A stretch of DNA of 64,000 bases from Tichowtungia aerotolerans. GTDB taxonomy: Bacteria > Verrucomicrobiota > Kiritimatiellia > Kiritimatiellales > Tichowtungiaceae. The stretch covers positions 620,001-684,000 of the forward strand of contig NZ_CP047593.1 in NCBI RefSeq assembly GCF_009905215.1, written 5' to 3'. Below, piece by piece: positions 8,747 to 17,167 of this stretch. Position 1 is the first letter of the stretch. Each line of letters opens with the position of its first letter. The position numbers and the translations under genes were made by a program. The notes below the pieces were generated by a model. The model was not told the origin of the DNA. It searched no databases and saw nothing but the letters and a program-made list of their open reading frames with translations.

Positions 8747-10186
8747 TTATTTGAGAGAAATTCGGCGAACGCGAACCGTTCCATCCACCACCGGGAAAAC
8801 AATCCGCAGCTGTTTCATCGCGCCTTTGTATTCCGGATTGTCTGCCAGGGACACCCGATAGGTTCGCATTTCACCGTCGGCCGTCACCTGGAAAGGAATG
8901 TGAGCCGGTTTCGCCGGAGGAAACTGCTCCTGTTTTTTTTCTACAGCATCTTTGACGTCCGATTCAACCCACAGCAGAAAGTCGATTGTGTCTTCGGGGC
9001 CGAACGGCTGCACAACCGCTTCTGCATAGAAAACAGCGGCATTGGTTGAACCGCCGAATGCGGCTTCCAGTTCCAGTACCGCAGCAGCCTCAGCCTGCCA
9101 GAAAATTTCATCGGAAATCATCAAGCCGCGCGGCTTCTTTTTAAAGCTAATATTCAGACCGTCTCGCACCGGCCAGCCGCTGTCAGAAGCATGACGATAT
9201 GACCACCCCTGCCGTGAATCATCAAACGTCCATACCAAAGAGGTGCGCGGCTGTTTCTGCGCAAAACCGCGGATTTCATCAAGAGAACCGACGATAATGT
9301 ATGTGCGATAGGTCCAGTCGATATTGTGGTCCAGAACACGATCGGCGACCGGGGCAATGTAACCCGTCTGCACATCCTTCATTCCGCCGAACCCTTTTCT
9401 GGAACCGCCGCCGGCAAACCCTCCGAGCATCCGGGCGGTGTCCGGCTGATACAGGCCGACCCCGAAATTCTCCTCATTCAACAGCGCAGTCCAATGTTCC
9501 GGTGCATAGAATTTCGACCACGGCCAGCCTTTGCCGTCGTCTTTGCCGACAACCGTCGTAACCGGGGCTCCGGTAAACGGAGCGTCGCCCAGATAAGTGA
9601 CCAGCCGGTACCACTCACCGTTTGTGTAAAGCGCGGGCATTTCCTGATTGCGGGCCGGATATTGAGTATGATCAGAGCGAGCGTTGATAATCCGGGATTC
9701 CATCAGAACCACGTTGTTTTCATGCAGCCGGTATGTCGCCTCAAACTCGCAGTCGCCGGGGAGGTTGATGTGCGGCCACTGCATTGGAATACAGCGCACC
9801 CGCATAAAATTCTTTCCCTTTTTAAACGCAATAACTTTCGATGGAATGCCGCCGGCGCTGCCGGCCTGAATCGGATTCCATCCAAGCCCGGCCCAGTTTT
9901 TAACGGGTTCCTCGCCGTTGGGTCCGATGAAAGGAATCGGACCGGAATAATAAGACTGCTGAATCTGACGGCCCCAGTCGAAACTGTTGATCATATTGCC
10001 GCTGTCGCAGGCCTTGTCCTCCAGATACGTCACCGCACCGCCGGCACTGAGATTAATTCCGATCTTCAGCCGGTCGTTTTCAAGATAGCGCATTGGATCT
10101 TTTCCAAAATCAAACCCGGAATTCTCCGCAGCTTCCAGGCCGAGGGCGAAAACAAAAGTCCAGAACCACAATATATACTGCTTCAT
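8747..10186 (-). CDS. Secreted protein of unknown function with C-terminal sandwich domain
   Basis: 479 residues with a signal peptide (MKQYILWFWTFVFALGLEAA). The first 310 residues contain DPMRYLENDRLKIGINLSAGGAVTYLEDK and a WGRQIQQSYYSG segment, features reminiscent of mutarotase-like or glycoside-active beta-sandwich proteins that recognise sugar rings. Residues about 325-479 form a second beta-sandwich resembling a carbohydrate-binding or F5/8-type module (LVWTFDDSRQGW; a terminal VVDGTVRVRRISL). I do not recognise a named family or catalytic residues. It is 10 bp from, and likely transcribed after, the M48 lipoprotein gene. Export and sugar binding are inference from fold-like patterns. 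Confidence 0.6.
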   Translation of the reverse strand: MKQYILWFWTFVFALGLEAAENSGFDFGKDPMRYLENDRLKIGINLSAGGAVTYLEDKACDSGNMINSFDWGRQIQQSYYSGPIPFIGPNGEEPVKNWAGLGWNPIQAGSAGGIPSKVIAFKKGKNFMRVRCIPMQWPHINLPGDCEFEATYRLHENNVVLMESRIINARSDHTQYPARNQEMPALYTNGEWYRLVTYLGDAPFTGAPVTTVVGKDDGKGWPWSKFYAPEHWTALLNEENFGVGLYQPDTARMLGGFAGGGSRKGFGGMKDVQTGYIAPVADRVLDHNIDWTYRTYIIVGSLDEIRGFAQKQPRTSLVWTFDDSRQGWSYRHASDSGWPVRDGLNISFKKKPRGLMISDEIFWQAEAAAVLELEAAFGGSTNAAVFYAEAVVQPFGPEDTIDFLLWVESDVKDAVEKKQEQFPPAKPAHIPFQVTADGEMRTYRVSLADNPEYKGAMKQLRIVFPVVDGTVRVRRISLK

Positions 10187-10196
10187 ACCGATCCTT

Positions 10197-11006
10197 TTAT
10201 TGGTGTTGATAAATCCTCAGAGCTTCCGGCAAACGAGCGCGAAGCGCAGCCAACCGGGCCGCGTCCGGCGGGTGCGTCGAAAAAATGCTCGCGGCCGGAT
10301 CTTCACCGGTGCGCTGCTGAGAAGCCCGCTCCCAGATGCGAATGGCCGCCCGCGGGTCATAACCGGCTTTTGCCATATACATCATGCCGACCGCGTCCGC
10401 CTCCATTTCGTTTTCGCGGGAATAGCGGGTCATCCAGATGCCGTTATAAAGGAACAGTCCTCCCGCCGCCACAATCTGGGCAAACTGCTCATAATCAGTA
10501 TCTTTTGCGGCAATCACCCCGACCGTGGCCAGAATGTTCACCGGCAGAGAGCGCGTCATCGCCTCCGTGGAATGCCGAGCGTTGACGTGGGCGATCTCGT
10601 GCGCAATGACCGCGGCAATTTCATCGTCATCCTTCGTCAGCCCTTTTTCCGGATCCCAGAGCCCTTCATACACCATGATTTTACCGCCGGGCGCGGCCAT
10701 GGCGTTGACGATATTGGTCTGGATCAGGCTGACTTCGTACGGAAGATCCGGCAAGTCAGATGCGGCCGAAATCCGGTTGACCATTCCCTGAAGCTGAGCC
10801 ACACGGGCGCGATCTTCATTGATCGGCACGCCGCGGGCGCGCATTTCCTCCAGCGTCTGGTCATACACCTTTGAGCCAATGCCCACATCCTGATCAAGGG
10901 AATACATATTGCGCGTCTGCAACCCGGTCACAGGATCAATGGTTGAACACCCGACCAGCACCGCTGAAAAAATCAATCCGACAAACTGAAGGTTCTTTTT
11001 CATCAC
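10197..11006 (-). CDS. M48-family zinc metalloprotease lipoprotein
   Basis: 269 residues with a lipoprotein signal whose lipobox is VLVGC20, so the mature protein is probably anchored in a membrane facing the periplasm. HEIAH at 136-140 gives the two zinc-binding histidines and the catalytic glutamate, and ENEMEADAVG at 198-207 supplies the third zinc ligand. The overall layout matches BepA/LoiP-type M48C proteases, which degrade misassembled outer-membrane proteins. It lacks the C-terminal TPR domain of BepA. Envelope quality control is the likely role. The start is MMKKN at 11006; the two genes 10197-11006 and 8747-10186 look co-transcribed. Confidence 0.88.
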   Translation of the reverse strand: MMKKNLQFVGLIFSAVLVGCSTIDPVTGLQTRNMYSLDQDVGIGSKVYDQTLEEMRARGVPINEDRARVAQLQGMVNRISAASDLPDLPYEVSLIQTNIVNAMAAPGGKIMVYEGLWDPEKGLTKDDDEIAAVIAHEIAHVNARHSTEAMTRSLPVNILATVGVIAAKDTDYEQFAQIVAAGGLFLYNGIWMTRYSRENEMEADAVGMMYMAKAGYDPRAAIRIWERASQQRTGEDPAASIFSTHPPDAARLAALRARLPEALRIYQHQ

Positions 11007-11196
11007 TTCGCGATTATATCAACAACGACTCATCCGGCGAGCCGAACTGCGACCCAAACTCTTACATATAGACCCAACCGAAATAAAAGGGAAATAAACA
11101 TACCGATGATTTGAATCGTCTTGCAAAACAAAGTATCGTCAGTCTGCTTAAGTTTTAACGATTCGCAGTATTTTGCGGGACAACAGGGAGATGCAT

Positions 11197-11928
11197 ATGC
11201 CGTGGTATTATATGGAAGACGACCAGCAAATCGGGCCGATCTCTGATCAGGAGCTTCAACAGCGAATTGAATCGGGAGTCATCGGACCAACGACTCAGGT
11301 CAAAAACGAGACCATGGAAGACTGGATTAAAGCCAACCAGCTGCCCGATGAAGAAACCTCTTCTTTGACCACCTGCTCCATGTGTGGAAACAAATTTACG
11401 GATGACGAACTGATTCAGTTCGAAGGAGCCTCCGTATGCGCCAGTTGCAAACCCCAGTTTCTTCAGCAGATGAAAGAAAATGCCGAGATTTCCGGAGAAC
11501 ACATCTTTCATTATGCCGGGTTCTGGCGCCGTTTCGGGGCTGTTTTTATTGATGGACTAGTCATGTCTATCTTTAGCATTCCGGCAAATATCTTTTTCCA
11601 ATATTCAATGCGCCGCATTGCTGAGGGCAACAAAAGTCCCTTTATTGCACTGGCTGTTATTGCATATTCATCAATGCTGATTATTCCGGCCATTTACATG
11701 ATTTGGCTAAACGGAAAATATGGAGCAACGCTCGGCAAAAAAGCGCTGGGAATCAAAATTATCATGTCGGATGGAAAACCCATTTCCTATGGTCGCGCAA
11801 TCGGACGATATTTTTCATACATGCTCAGCGGGTTAATCCTGAACATCGGCTATCTGATGGCTGCATTTGATGGAGAAAAACGGGCTTTGCACGATCATAT
11901 CTGCAATACCCGCGTTGTTTACAAATGA
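11197..11928 (+). CDS. GYF_2/zinc-finger/RDD membrane protein
   Basis: The chosen start is the ATG at 11197 (MPWYYMEDDQQ), 6 bp after AGGGAG. The product has 243 residues. Residues 2-50 are a GYF_2 (DUF4339) domain (WYYMEDDQQIGPISDQEL). A CxxC...CxxC zinc finger follows at about 60-90 (CSMCGNKF ... CASCK). An RDD membrane domain occupies 108-243 (GFWRRFGAVFIDGL, then YGATLGKKALGIKI and ALHDHICNTRVV). The protein is inserted in the inner membrane with cytoplasmic sensor-like domains. It opens a ten-gene overlapping cluster that leads to MoxR and DUF58. The cluster's exact function is unknown; I infer a membrane-associated chaperone or stress complex. Confidence 0.8.
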   Translation: MPWYYMEDDQQIGPISDQELQQRIESGVIGPTTQVKNETMEDWIKANQLPDEETSSLTTCSMCGNKFTDDELIQFEGASVCASCKPQFLQQMKENAEISGEHIFHYAGFWRRFGAVFIDGLVMSIFSIPANIFFQYSMRRIAEGNKSPFIALAVIAYSSMLIIPAIYMIWLNGKYGATLGKKALGIKIIMSDGKPISYGRAIGRYFSYMLSGLILNIGYLMAAFDGEKRALHDHICNTRVVYK

Positions 11929-12536
11929 TCATGAATCGGTTTTCCGTCAAATGCCCAAAATGCAATCGGCCTCTGGCGGCGGAGTTTTACAACCAGAAAT
12001 CTCCGCTGCGTTGCGAGGGGTGCCGAACCCGGCTGACGGTTCGCGCGTTTCCTGCGCTGTACCGGCAGGATTCCACACCGACCCACTCCGCCCCGGCACA
12101 ACAGGAGGATGCCGCCTGTTTTTACCATCCCTCCAAAAAGGCGGAACAGATCTGCTCGGACTGCGGACGGTTTCTGTGCAGTCTTTGCGCACTGCCGGTC
12201 GGCGATAAAATCCTCTGCACGTCATGCCTGGAACGACAGCGCAAGGACGACAAGGGACACGAACATAAAGCCCGCAGAATGCGACACGACAAACTGGCGA
12301 TGATGCTGGCAGGAGCGGCCCTGCTGATGCTCCTGTTTTCCTGGTTCTTTCCGGTGATCCCGGCAGTCCTGGCTCTCAGCAGTCTTTTTGTGGCAATCCG
12401 ATACTGGAAAAACAAACCGGAGTTTTCTCCCGGCTATACATCGCGAATGGCTCTGGCACTCATTTTATCCATTCTCATTACTGCCAGCTCAATTGCAGCA
12501 ACCATCTATTTCGTTGGGAAGTTCATCCGTGCGTAA
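11925..12536 (+). CDS. Zinc-ribbon and B-box-like membrane protein
   Basis: 203 residues, starting with an ATGA overlap onto the previous stop. It has an N-terminal zinc ribbon (CPKCNRPL ... CEGC, residues 10-35). A second cysteine/histidine cluster like a B-box follows (CFYHPSKKAEQICSDCGRFL, then CALPVGDKILCTSC, about 65-105). Two or more hydrophobic helices fill the C-terminal half (MMLAGAALLMLLFSWFF, and ALALILSILITASSIAATIYF). I cannot name a family beyond these parts. Position and architecture suggest a membrane-anchored partner of the RDD protein that binds zinc in the cytoplasm. Confidence 0.7.
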   Translation: MIMNRFSVKCPKCNRPLAAEFYNQKSPLRCEGCRTRLTVRAFPALYRQDSTPTHSAPAQQEDAACFYHPSKKAEQICSDCGRFLCSLCALPVGDKILCTSCLERQRKDDKGHEHKARRMRHDKLAMMLAGAALLMLLFSWFFPVIPAVLALSSLFVAIRYWKNKPEFSPGYTSRMALALILSILITASSIAATIYFVGKFIRA

Positions 12537-13056
12537 GAAAAAAAACAGTCAGCCCGCATATCAAAAGCTGTCGCGTCGATGCGGCTCGCTGGCGACGTAT
12601 CATCAAATCTGGTGCGGCGCAGACCATCTGCTGCTGATTCATGAGGCTGGTTGCGTTGAAGAATACAAGCGCTTTTATTTTCAAGACATTCAGGCTCTCG
12701 TTGTGGTTCGTTCGATGAGCTTCTATTTCTGGACCGCCGTTCTTCCCCTCTTGATGCTCCTTTTGCTGACCATCCCCGCATTTGCCACTCCCGGAAGTTT
12801 TCTGGAATGGTTCTCTTCCAGCCTGTACTGGATTGCCGGCTTTTTTGGAATCATCTGGCTGATTCACCTGCTTCAGGGCCCAACCTGCAAATGCTGGATC
12901 CAGACCGGCATCAATCGCGAGCCGCTGCCCATGTTTAAACGTATCCGGCAATCCAACCGCTTCTGGAAAAAAATTGAGCTTAAACTGATCGCGGCCCAGG
13001 GAAATTTTTCTCAGGATGAAATGAATCGAATCGGTGAAACGGAGACTCCGAAGTGA
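12529..13056 (+). CDS. Two-helix membrane protein of the MoxR cluster
   Basis: The likely start is the GTG at 12529, 7 bp after TGGGAAG and overlapping the previous stop by 8 bp. The product has 175 residues. An N-terminal cytoplasmic region (residues 1-60) precedes two hydrophobic segments at about 65-85 and 95-110 (FWTAVLPLLMLLLLTIP, and WIAGFFGIIWLIHLL), then a charged C-terminal tail. A CKCWIQTG motif follows the second helix. The pattern recalls small PH-like membrane proteins, but I do not recognise a family. Tight overlap with its neighbours ties it to the cluster. Confidence 0.6.
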   Translation: MRKKKNSQPAYQKLSRRCGSLATYHQIWCGADHLLLIHEAGCVEEYKRFYFQDIQALVVVRSMSFYFWTAVLPLLMLLLLTIPAFATPGSFLEWFSSSLYWIAGFFGIIWLIHLLQGPTCKCWIQTGINREPLPMFKRIRQSNRFWKKIELKLIAAQGNFSQDEMNRIGETETPK

Positions 13057-13379
13057 ACGGGCTGCACCGGTCGAAATGCCTGAACCATCCCGATCGGGAA
13101 GCCGTCGCCTGCTGCCCTGAATGTAAGATTTTTTTCTGCCGGGAATGCGTAACGGAACATCACGGAAAACTCGTCTGCAAAACCTGCCTGACCTCTGCTG
13201 CATCTTCAGAACAAACAACATCTCTCAACGCTTTCCAGAAAATCATGAGCGGCACGGGGACCCTGTTTAAAATGGTGTTGAGCTTTTCAATCCTGTGGCT
13301 CACGGTATACGCCTTCGGGAGACTGCTGCTGCTGATTCCGGACTCGTTTCATTCCGGCGATATATGGGAGTCCTTTTGA
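13053..13379 (+). CDS. Small B-box zinc-finger membrane protein
   Basis: 108 residues from a GTG that overlaps the previous TGA (GTGA). Residues 9-46 form a B-box-like finger (CLNHPDREAVACCPECKIFF, then CRECVTEHHGKLVCKTC). One transmembrane helix lies near the C-terminus (MVLSFSILWLTVYAFGRLLLL). It is a short paralogue in architecture of the zinc-finger half of 11925-12536. Bacterial B-box/membrane proteins of this type often neighbour MoxR or RDD genes. The function is not established. Confidence 0.65.
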   Translation: MNGLHRSKCLNHPDREAVACCPECKIFFCRECVTEHHGKLVCKTCLTSAASSEQTTSLNAFQKIMSGTGTLFKMVLSFSILWLTVYAFGRLLLLIPDSFHSGDIWESF

Positions 13380-15031
13380 AACGGCGCAGAACAACCGCAG
13401 AAGAGGAAAGCAGCTTTGACCTGGTCGAGCGTGCTTTTCATTTGCTGCGCACAACCCCCATTCATATCACAGCCCGATTCTATCTCGGCTCCATTCCCTT
13501 TGTGCTCGGACTGCTCTTCTTTCTGGTCGATATGGGATCAAACCCTTTTGCCGGCCAGTACTGTTCTGCATCCGCCTTCGGAATGGGACTGCTGTATATA
13601 TGGATGCGCACATGGCAGTCGCTCTTCTGCCAGGGACTGAACTCCAAAGTAAAGAACAGCGACCCGTCGGATCTGAACCCAAGAACAGTTTGGCAGTTTT
13701 TTAAATTCCACCTGATTTATTCGTCATGGGCCGCCATCCTTCTTCCAGTGTCTGCAATTCTTGCGATTCCGTTCGGATGGGTTTATGCCTACTTTAACAA
13801 TCTCTGCATGACCAACCCCTGCGGTTCTGACTTCAAAGAAAGCGCGGCCCGCGCACGTTCACTGTCTATGCTGTGGCCCAAGCAGAATCATTTACTGATT
13901 ACACTGCTGTTTTCCTTCAGCATCGTCATCTTTATCAACATCGGCGCCGCTCTGGTTTATTTCCCCGGCCTGCTCAAGTCGCTGTGCGGCATTGAAAGCA
14001 GCTTTTCGAGAAGTTTCCACTGGATTTTCACTCCCACTTTTTTTGGAATTGCCTGTGGACTGACCTATCTGGCCATCGAACCGCTTGTCAAAGCGGCCTA
14101 TGTTCTTCGCTGTCACACCTGCGAATCCATTCAAACCGGTGAAGACCTGCTGATTGAACTGAAACGCCTGCCGCCGGTACGACGGAGCGCGGTCTCCGCA
14201 ACACTCGCACTGATGATCGTATGCTGCTCCGCAATTTTTTCGCCGCTTCGATCCGCACCTCTTTCCGATAATCCCCCGTCGGCAATCAATGTACCGGAAC
14301 TCGATGCCGCCATTGATCACGTCATGAAAAGCCCGGAATTCACATGGCGGATGCCGAACATTCTCCCTGAAGATAAACAGGAAAACGGTTTTTTCGAACA
14401 GTTCTTCGCACCCATTCAGGAATGGCTCGAAAAAACAACCCGCTCATTCGTCAGACTGCTTGATCGGTTTTTCGAATGGATGAATGACTGGTTTAAACGT
14501 TCTCCGGACAGGCAGCACAAGGACTGGAACCTGAACCCTGCTCTGCTTAAAAACATATCTTTGATACTGCTGCTGATTCTCATCGGCATTCTTGCGGTCG
14601 TTCTGTTTCGAGTATTCCGCAACCGCTTCAATCCTCCGGAATCCATTCAGGAAGCTGTTCCGTCGACTGAAGTGGATATCGACGACGAAAATATCACAGC
14701 CACTTTGCTCGAAGAAGAGGAGTGGATTGAATTGGCCCGTCAACTCGTCGCCGCCGGAGAACTGCGCAAAGCCATGCGCGCATGGTTTCTTGCCGGAATC
14801 GCCTGCCTCGCCAGGCAGGAACTTCTACAGGTAAGGCAATCCAAATCGAATCTTGAATATCGACGGGAACTGATTCGACGCGCGCGCCGGCTCCCGGACC
14901 TGCCGCCCCTCTTTACAGAAAATATCGGTCTTTTTGAAAGAGCATGGTACGGACTGCACTCGGCATCCATGCAGGATCTGAATCAGCTGGAACAGAATAC
15001 GGAAAGGATGCGCCGTGACGTTAAGGCGTAA
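13364..15031 (+). CDS. Multi-pass membrane protein with C-terminal DUF4129
   Basis: Starting at the ATG 13364 gives 555 residues. A TTG at 13376 that overlaps the previous TGA (TTGA) and has GGGAG 6 bp before it is an equally likely start. Four to five hydrophobic segments lie in residues 30-290 and two more near 300 and 400. The C-terminal region (about 450-555; EEEWIELARQLVAAGELRKA, SNLEYRRELIRRAR and ERAWYG) is a DUF4129 domain. DUF4129 proteins commonly sit beside DUF58, DUF4350 and MoxR genes and are thought to help in envelope or glycan-related processes, though no activity is proven. The protein spans the inner membrane with a large C-terminal soluble part. Confidence 0.75.
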   Translation: MGVLLKRRRTTAEEESSFDLVERAFHLLRTTPIHITARFYLGSIPFVLGLLFFLVDMGSNPFAGQYCSASAFGMGLLYIWMRTWQSLFCQGLNSKVKNSDPSDLNPRTVWQFFKFHLIYSSWAAILLPVSAILAIPFGWVYAYFNNLCMTNPCGSDFKESAARARSLSMLWPKQNHLLITLLFSFSIVIFINIGAALVYFPGLLKSLCGIESSFSRSFHWIFTPTFFGIACGLTYLAIEPLVKAAYVLRCHTCESIQTGEDLLIELKRLPPVRRSAVSATLALMIVCCSAIFSPLRSAPLSDNPPSAINVPELDAAIDHVMKSPEFTWRMPNILPEDKQENGFFEQFFAPIQEWLEKTTRSFVRLLDRFFEWMNDWFKRSPDRQHKDWNLNPALLKNISLILLLILIGILAVVLFRVFRNRFNPPESIQEAVPSTEVDIDDENITATLLEEEEWIELARQLVAAGELRKAMRAWFLAGIACLARQELLQVRQSKSNLEYRRELIRRARRLPDLPPLFTENIGLFERAWYGLHSASMQDLNQLEQNTERMRRDVKA

Positions 15032-16238
15032 CATTTTCACAATACTGGTTGTAACCGCGTTGCTGCTCCTGCTGGGAGGCGGACTGACAAAGCTTTTCAT
15101 GCTGCGCTTCAGCTCCGGTAACATGTACCCGCCGTACTCCTCTCTGCGTGCCGACCCGAAAGGTTGCCGCATCCTGTTTGAATCCCTGAAACGACTGCCC
15201 GGACTTTCGGTTGAGCGCACATTCGAATCTGTTGACCTGCCCGAAAAACCGGAAACCGGAATATTAATGCTCGGAGGAAAGAAAGGACAACTGCTGCACA
15301 TCGCAGATCACGAGCTCCGTCCATTCCTTCTCAGCGGCGGCCGGGCAGTTCTTGCCTGCCGACCGGAGCCCCCGGACCACGAAGAGCCAACAGCCCCAAA
15401 AGATCTTACAGAAGAAAAAGAGTCCGAACCGACAGGAACTGAAGAGGAAAAACCACCGAAAGAACTGTCCGCAAATGACCGCTGGGGCATTCAGTTCTGT
15501 CGGTTCAATCGATCTGAACTGAAAGAAATGGAACAGCAGGAAACGGCTCTGCCGGAATCACCGGAACTGGATCCAGTTCCATGGAAATCCTCCGGTTGGT
15601 TTGATGAACTGAGCAGCGACTGGACCGTCATCTATCGCTTCCTCGACAAACCGGTCATCATCGAACGGAGCTGGGGAGAAGGATCCGTTGTCCTGATCGC
15701 CGATAGCTACCTGTTCAGCAACGAAGCCATGGTGACACAGCGCAGCACCGCAACACTCACCAGACTGATCGGCCCCGTCCGACACCTGCTGTTCGATGAA
15801 ACCCATCTGGGAATTTCTTCACGGGAAAGTGTTATGATGCTGCTCAACCGCTATCACCTTCAGGGAGTTCTGGCTGCCTTGCTGGTTTTGGCAGGGCTCT
15901 TTCTCTGGCAGCAGTCCACCGGACTTATCCCTAAACAAACTCCCCGAAAACAGTCTGTCATTGACTCCGAAACGGCCACCGATTCCATGCAGGGCATGAC
16001 CAACCTGCTCAAACGACATATTCCCCGAAAAAAACTGATGGAGACCCTGATCGCAGAATGGCGCTCTTCATTCAGGAACATACCGTCCATGCAGCACAGG
16101 AATGAACAGCTGGACAAAGAAATCCGTCAGGCAACGGAAAAAACGCACCCGGTCGATCTGTATAATCAGATCACAAAAACTTTTAATGAAAGGAAACACT
16201 CATGGCACACACACTCGAACAGCTTCAGGAAATCCTGA
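15015..16238 (+). CDS. DUF4350-containing membrane protein
   Basis: 407 residues from a GTG at 15015 preceded by GGAAAGGA, overlapping the DUF4129 gene by 17 bp. One N-terminal helix (ILVVTALLLLLGGGLTKLF), then the DUF4350 domain: SSLRADPKGCRILFESLKRL, GILMLGGK and a GEGSVVLIADSYLFSNEAM segment. A second helix lies near residue 285 (GVLAALLVLAGLFLWQQS). The domain resembles a GATase-like ABC-accessory fold facing the outside, with a cytoplasmic C-terminal tail of about 110 residues. It is almost always linked to MoxR/DUF58/DUF4129 genes. The specific role is unknown. Confidence 0.8.
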   Translation: MTLRRNIFTILVVTALLLLLGGGLTKLFMLRFSSGNMYPPYSSLRADPKGCRILFESLKRLPGLSVERTFESVDLPEKPETGILMLGGKKGQLLHIADHELRPFLLSGGRAVLACRPEPPDHEEPTAPKDLTEEKESEPTGTEEEKPPKELSANDRWGIQFCRFNRSELKEMEQQETALPESPELDPVPWKSSGWFDELSSDWTVIYRFLDKPVIIERSWGEGSVVLIADSYLFSNEAMVTQRSTATLTRLIGPVRHLLFDETHLGISSRESVMMLLNRYHLQGVLAALLVLAGLFLWQQSTGLIPKQTPRKQSVIDSETATDSMQGMTNLLKRHIPRKKLMETLIAEWRSSFRNIPSMQHRNEQLDKEIRQATEKTHPVDLYNQITKTFNERKHSWHTHSNSFRKS

Positions 16239-17167
16239 CGAGGGCAAAACAGGAAACCGCCAAAGTCATCATCGGTCAGGACGATGTGATCGACAAAGCG
16301 TTGATCGCCGTAATTACGCGCAATCATGCCCTGATTGAAGGCGTACCGGGCGTTGCAAAAACATTACTGGTTCGCACGCTGGCCAAAGTGCTCGGCTGTG
16401 AATTCGGACGTATCCAGTTCACGCCGGACCTCATGCCCGCAGACATCACCGGCACGAACATCTTCAACATGAAAAACAATGAGTTCAATCTCATGAAAGG
16501 CCCGATTTTCACCACGTTTCTACTGGCGGATGAAATCAACAGAGCCCCGGCAAAAACCCAGTCCGCCCTGTTGCAGGCCATGCAGGAACGCTGCGTCACT
16601 ATCGACTGCGAAACACATGCCCTTGCGGAGGACTTCACTGTTTTCGCCACCCAGAACCCGATCGAATACGAAGGAACGTATCCATTACCGGAAGCCCAGA
16701 AAGACCGTTTCATGCTCAAAATCACCATGGGCTGTCTCGATCAGGAAGAAGAAACAGAACTGGCCCGCCGCACTCTTGGGAGCGATGCTCCGGAACATAT
16801 CCTGGCAGCCGGAGCTGTCGAAACCGTCATCGGCCCCGCAGAACTGACCGCATTTCGAGAGGTGTTGAGCGGGGTAACCGTGCGTGACGAAATGGTCGAC
16901 TACGCCGTCAACATCATCCGCGCCACACGCACCAATGACTGCACAATGGTCGGTGCCGGACCGCGGGCGACACAGGCCCTCATTCTCGCCGCCCGGGCTC
17001 ACGCCGCCATCCAGGGCCGGGACTTTGTCACTCCGGACGACATCAAAACTCTCGCCGAACCCGTCCTCTGCCTGCGCATAATCCTTCGCCCCGAATACGA
17101 AATCGAAGGAATGACTGTTGCAGAAACCATTCAGACAATCCTTCAGGAAATTACGGTACCGCGTTGA
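16202..17167 (+). CDS. MoxR-family AAA+ ATPase
   Basis: 321 residues from the ATG at 16202, which follows AAAGGAAA and overlaps the DUF4350 gene by 37 bp. Walker A GVPGVAKT is at 47-54 and Walker B LLADE at 107-111. The MoxR-specific segments NRAPAKTQSALLQAMQER, FATQNPIEYEGTYPLPEAQKDRF and GAGPRATQALILAARAHA are all present. MoxR ATPases act as chaperones that remodel or insert metal and cofactors into von Willebrand-type partners such as DUF58 proteins. The downstream DUF58 gene is its probable direct partner. It acts in the cytoplasm at the membrane face. Confidence 0.95.
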   Translation: MAHTLEQLQEILTRAKQETAKVIIGQDDVIDKALIAVITRNHALIEGVPGVAKTLLVRTLAKVLGCEFGRIQFTPDLMPADITGTNIFNMKNNEFNLMKGPIFTTFLLADEINRAPAKTQSALLQAMQERCVTIDCETHALAEDFTVFATQNPIEYEGTYPLPEAQKDRFMLKITMGCLDQEEETELARRTLGSDAPEHILAAGAVETVIGPAELTAFREVLSGVTVRDEMVDYAVNIIRATRTNDCTMVGAGPRATQALILAARAHAAIQGRDFVTPDDIKTLAEPVLCLRIILRPEYEIEGMTVAETIQTILQEITVPR

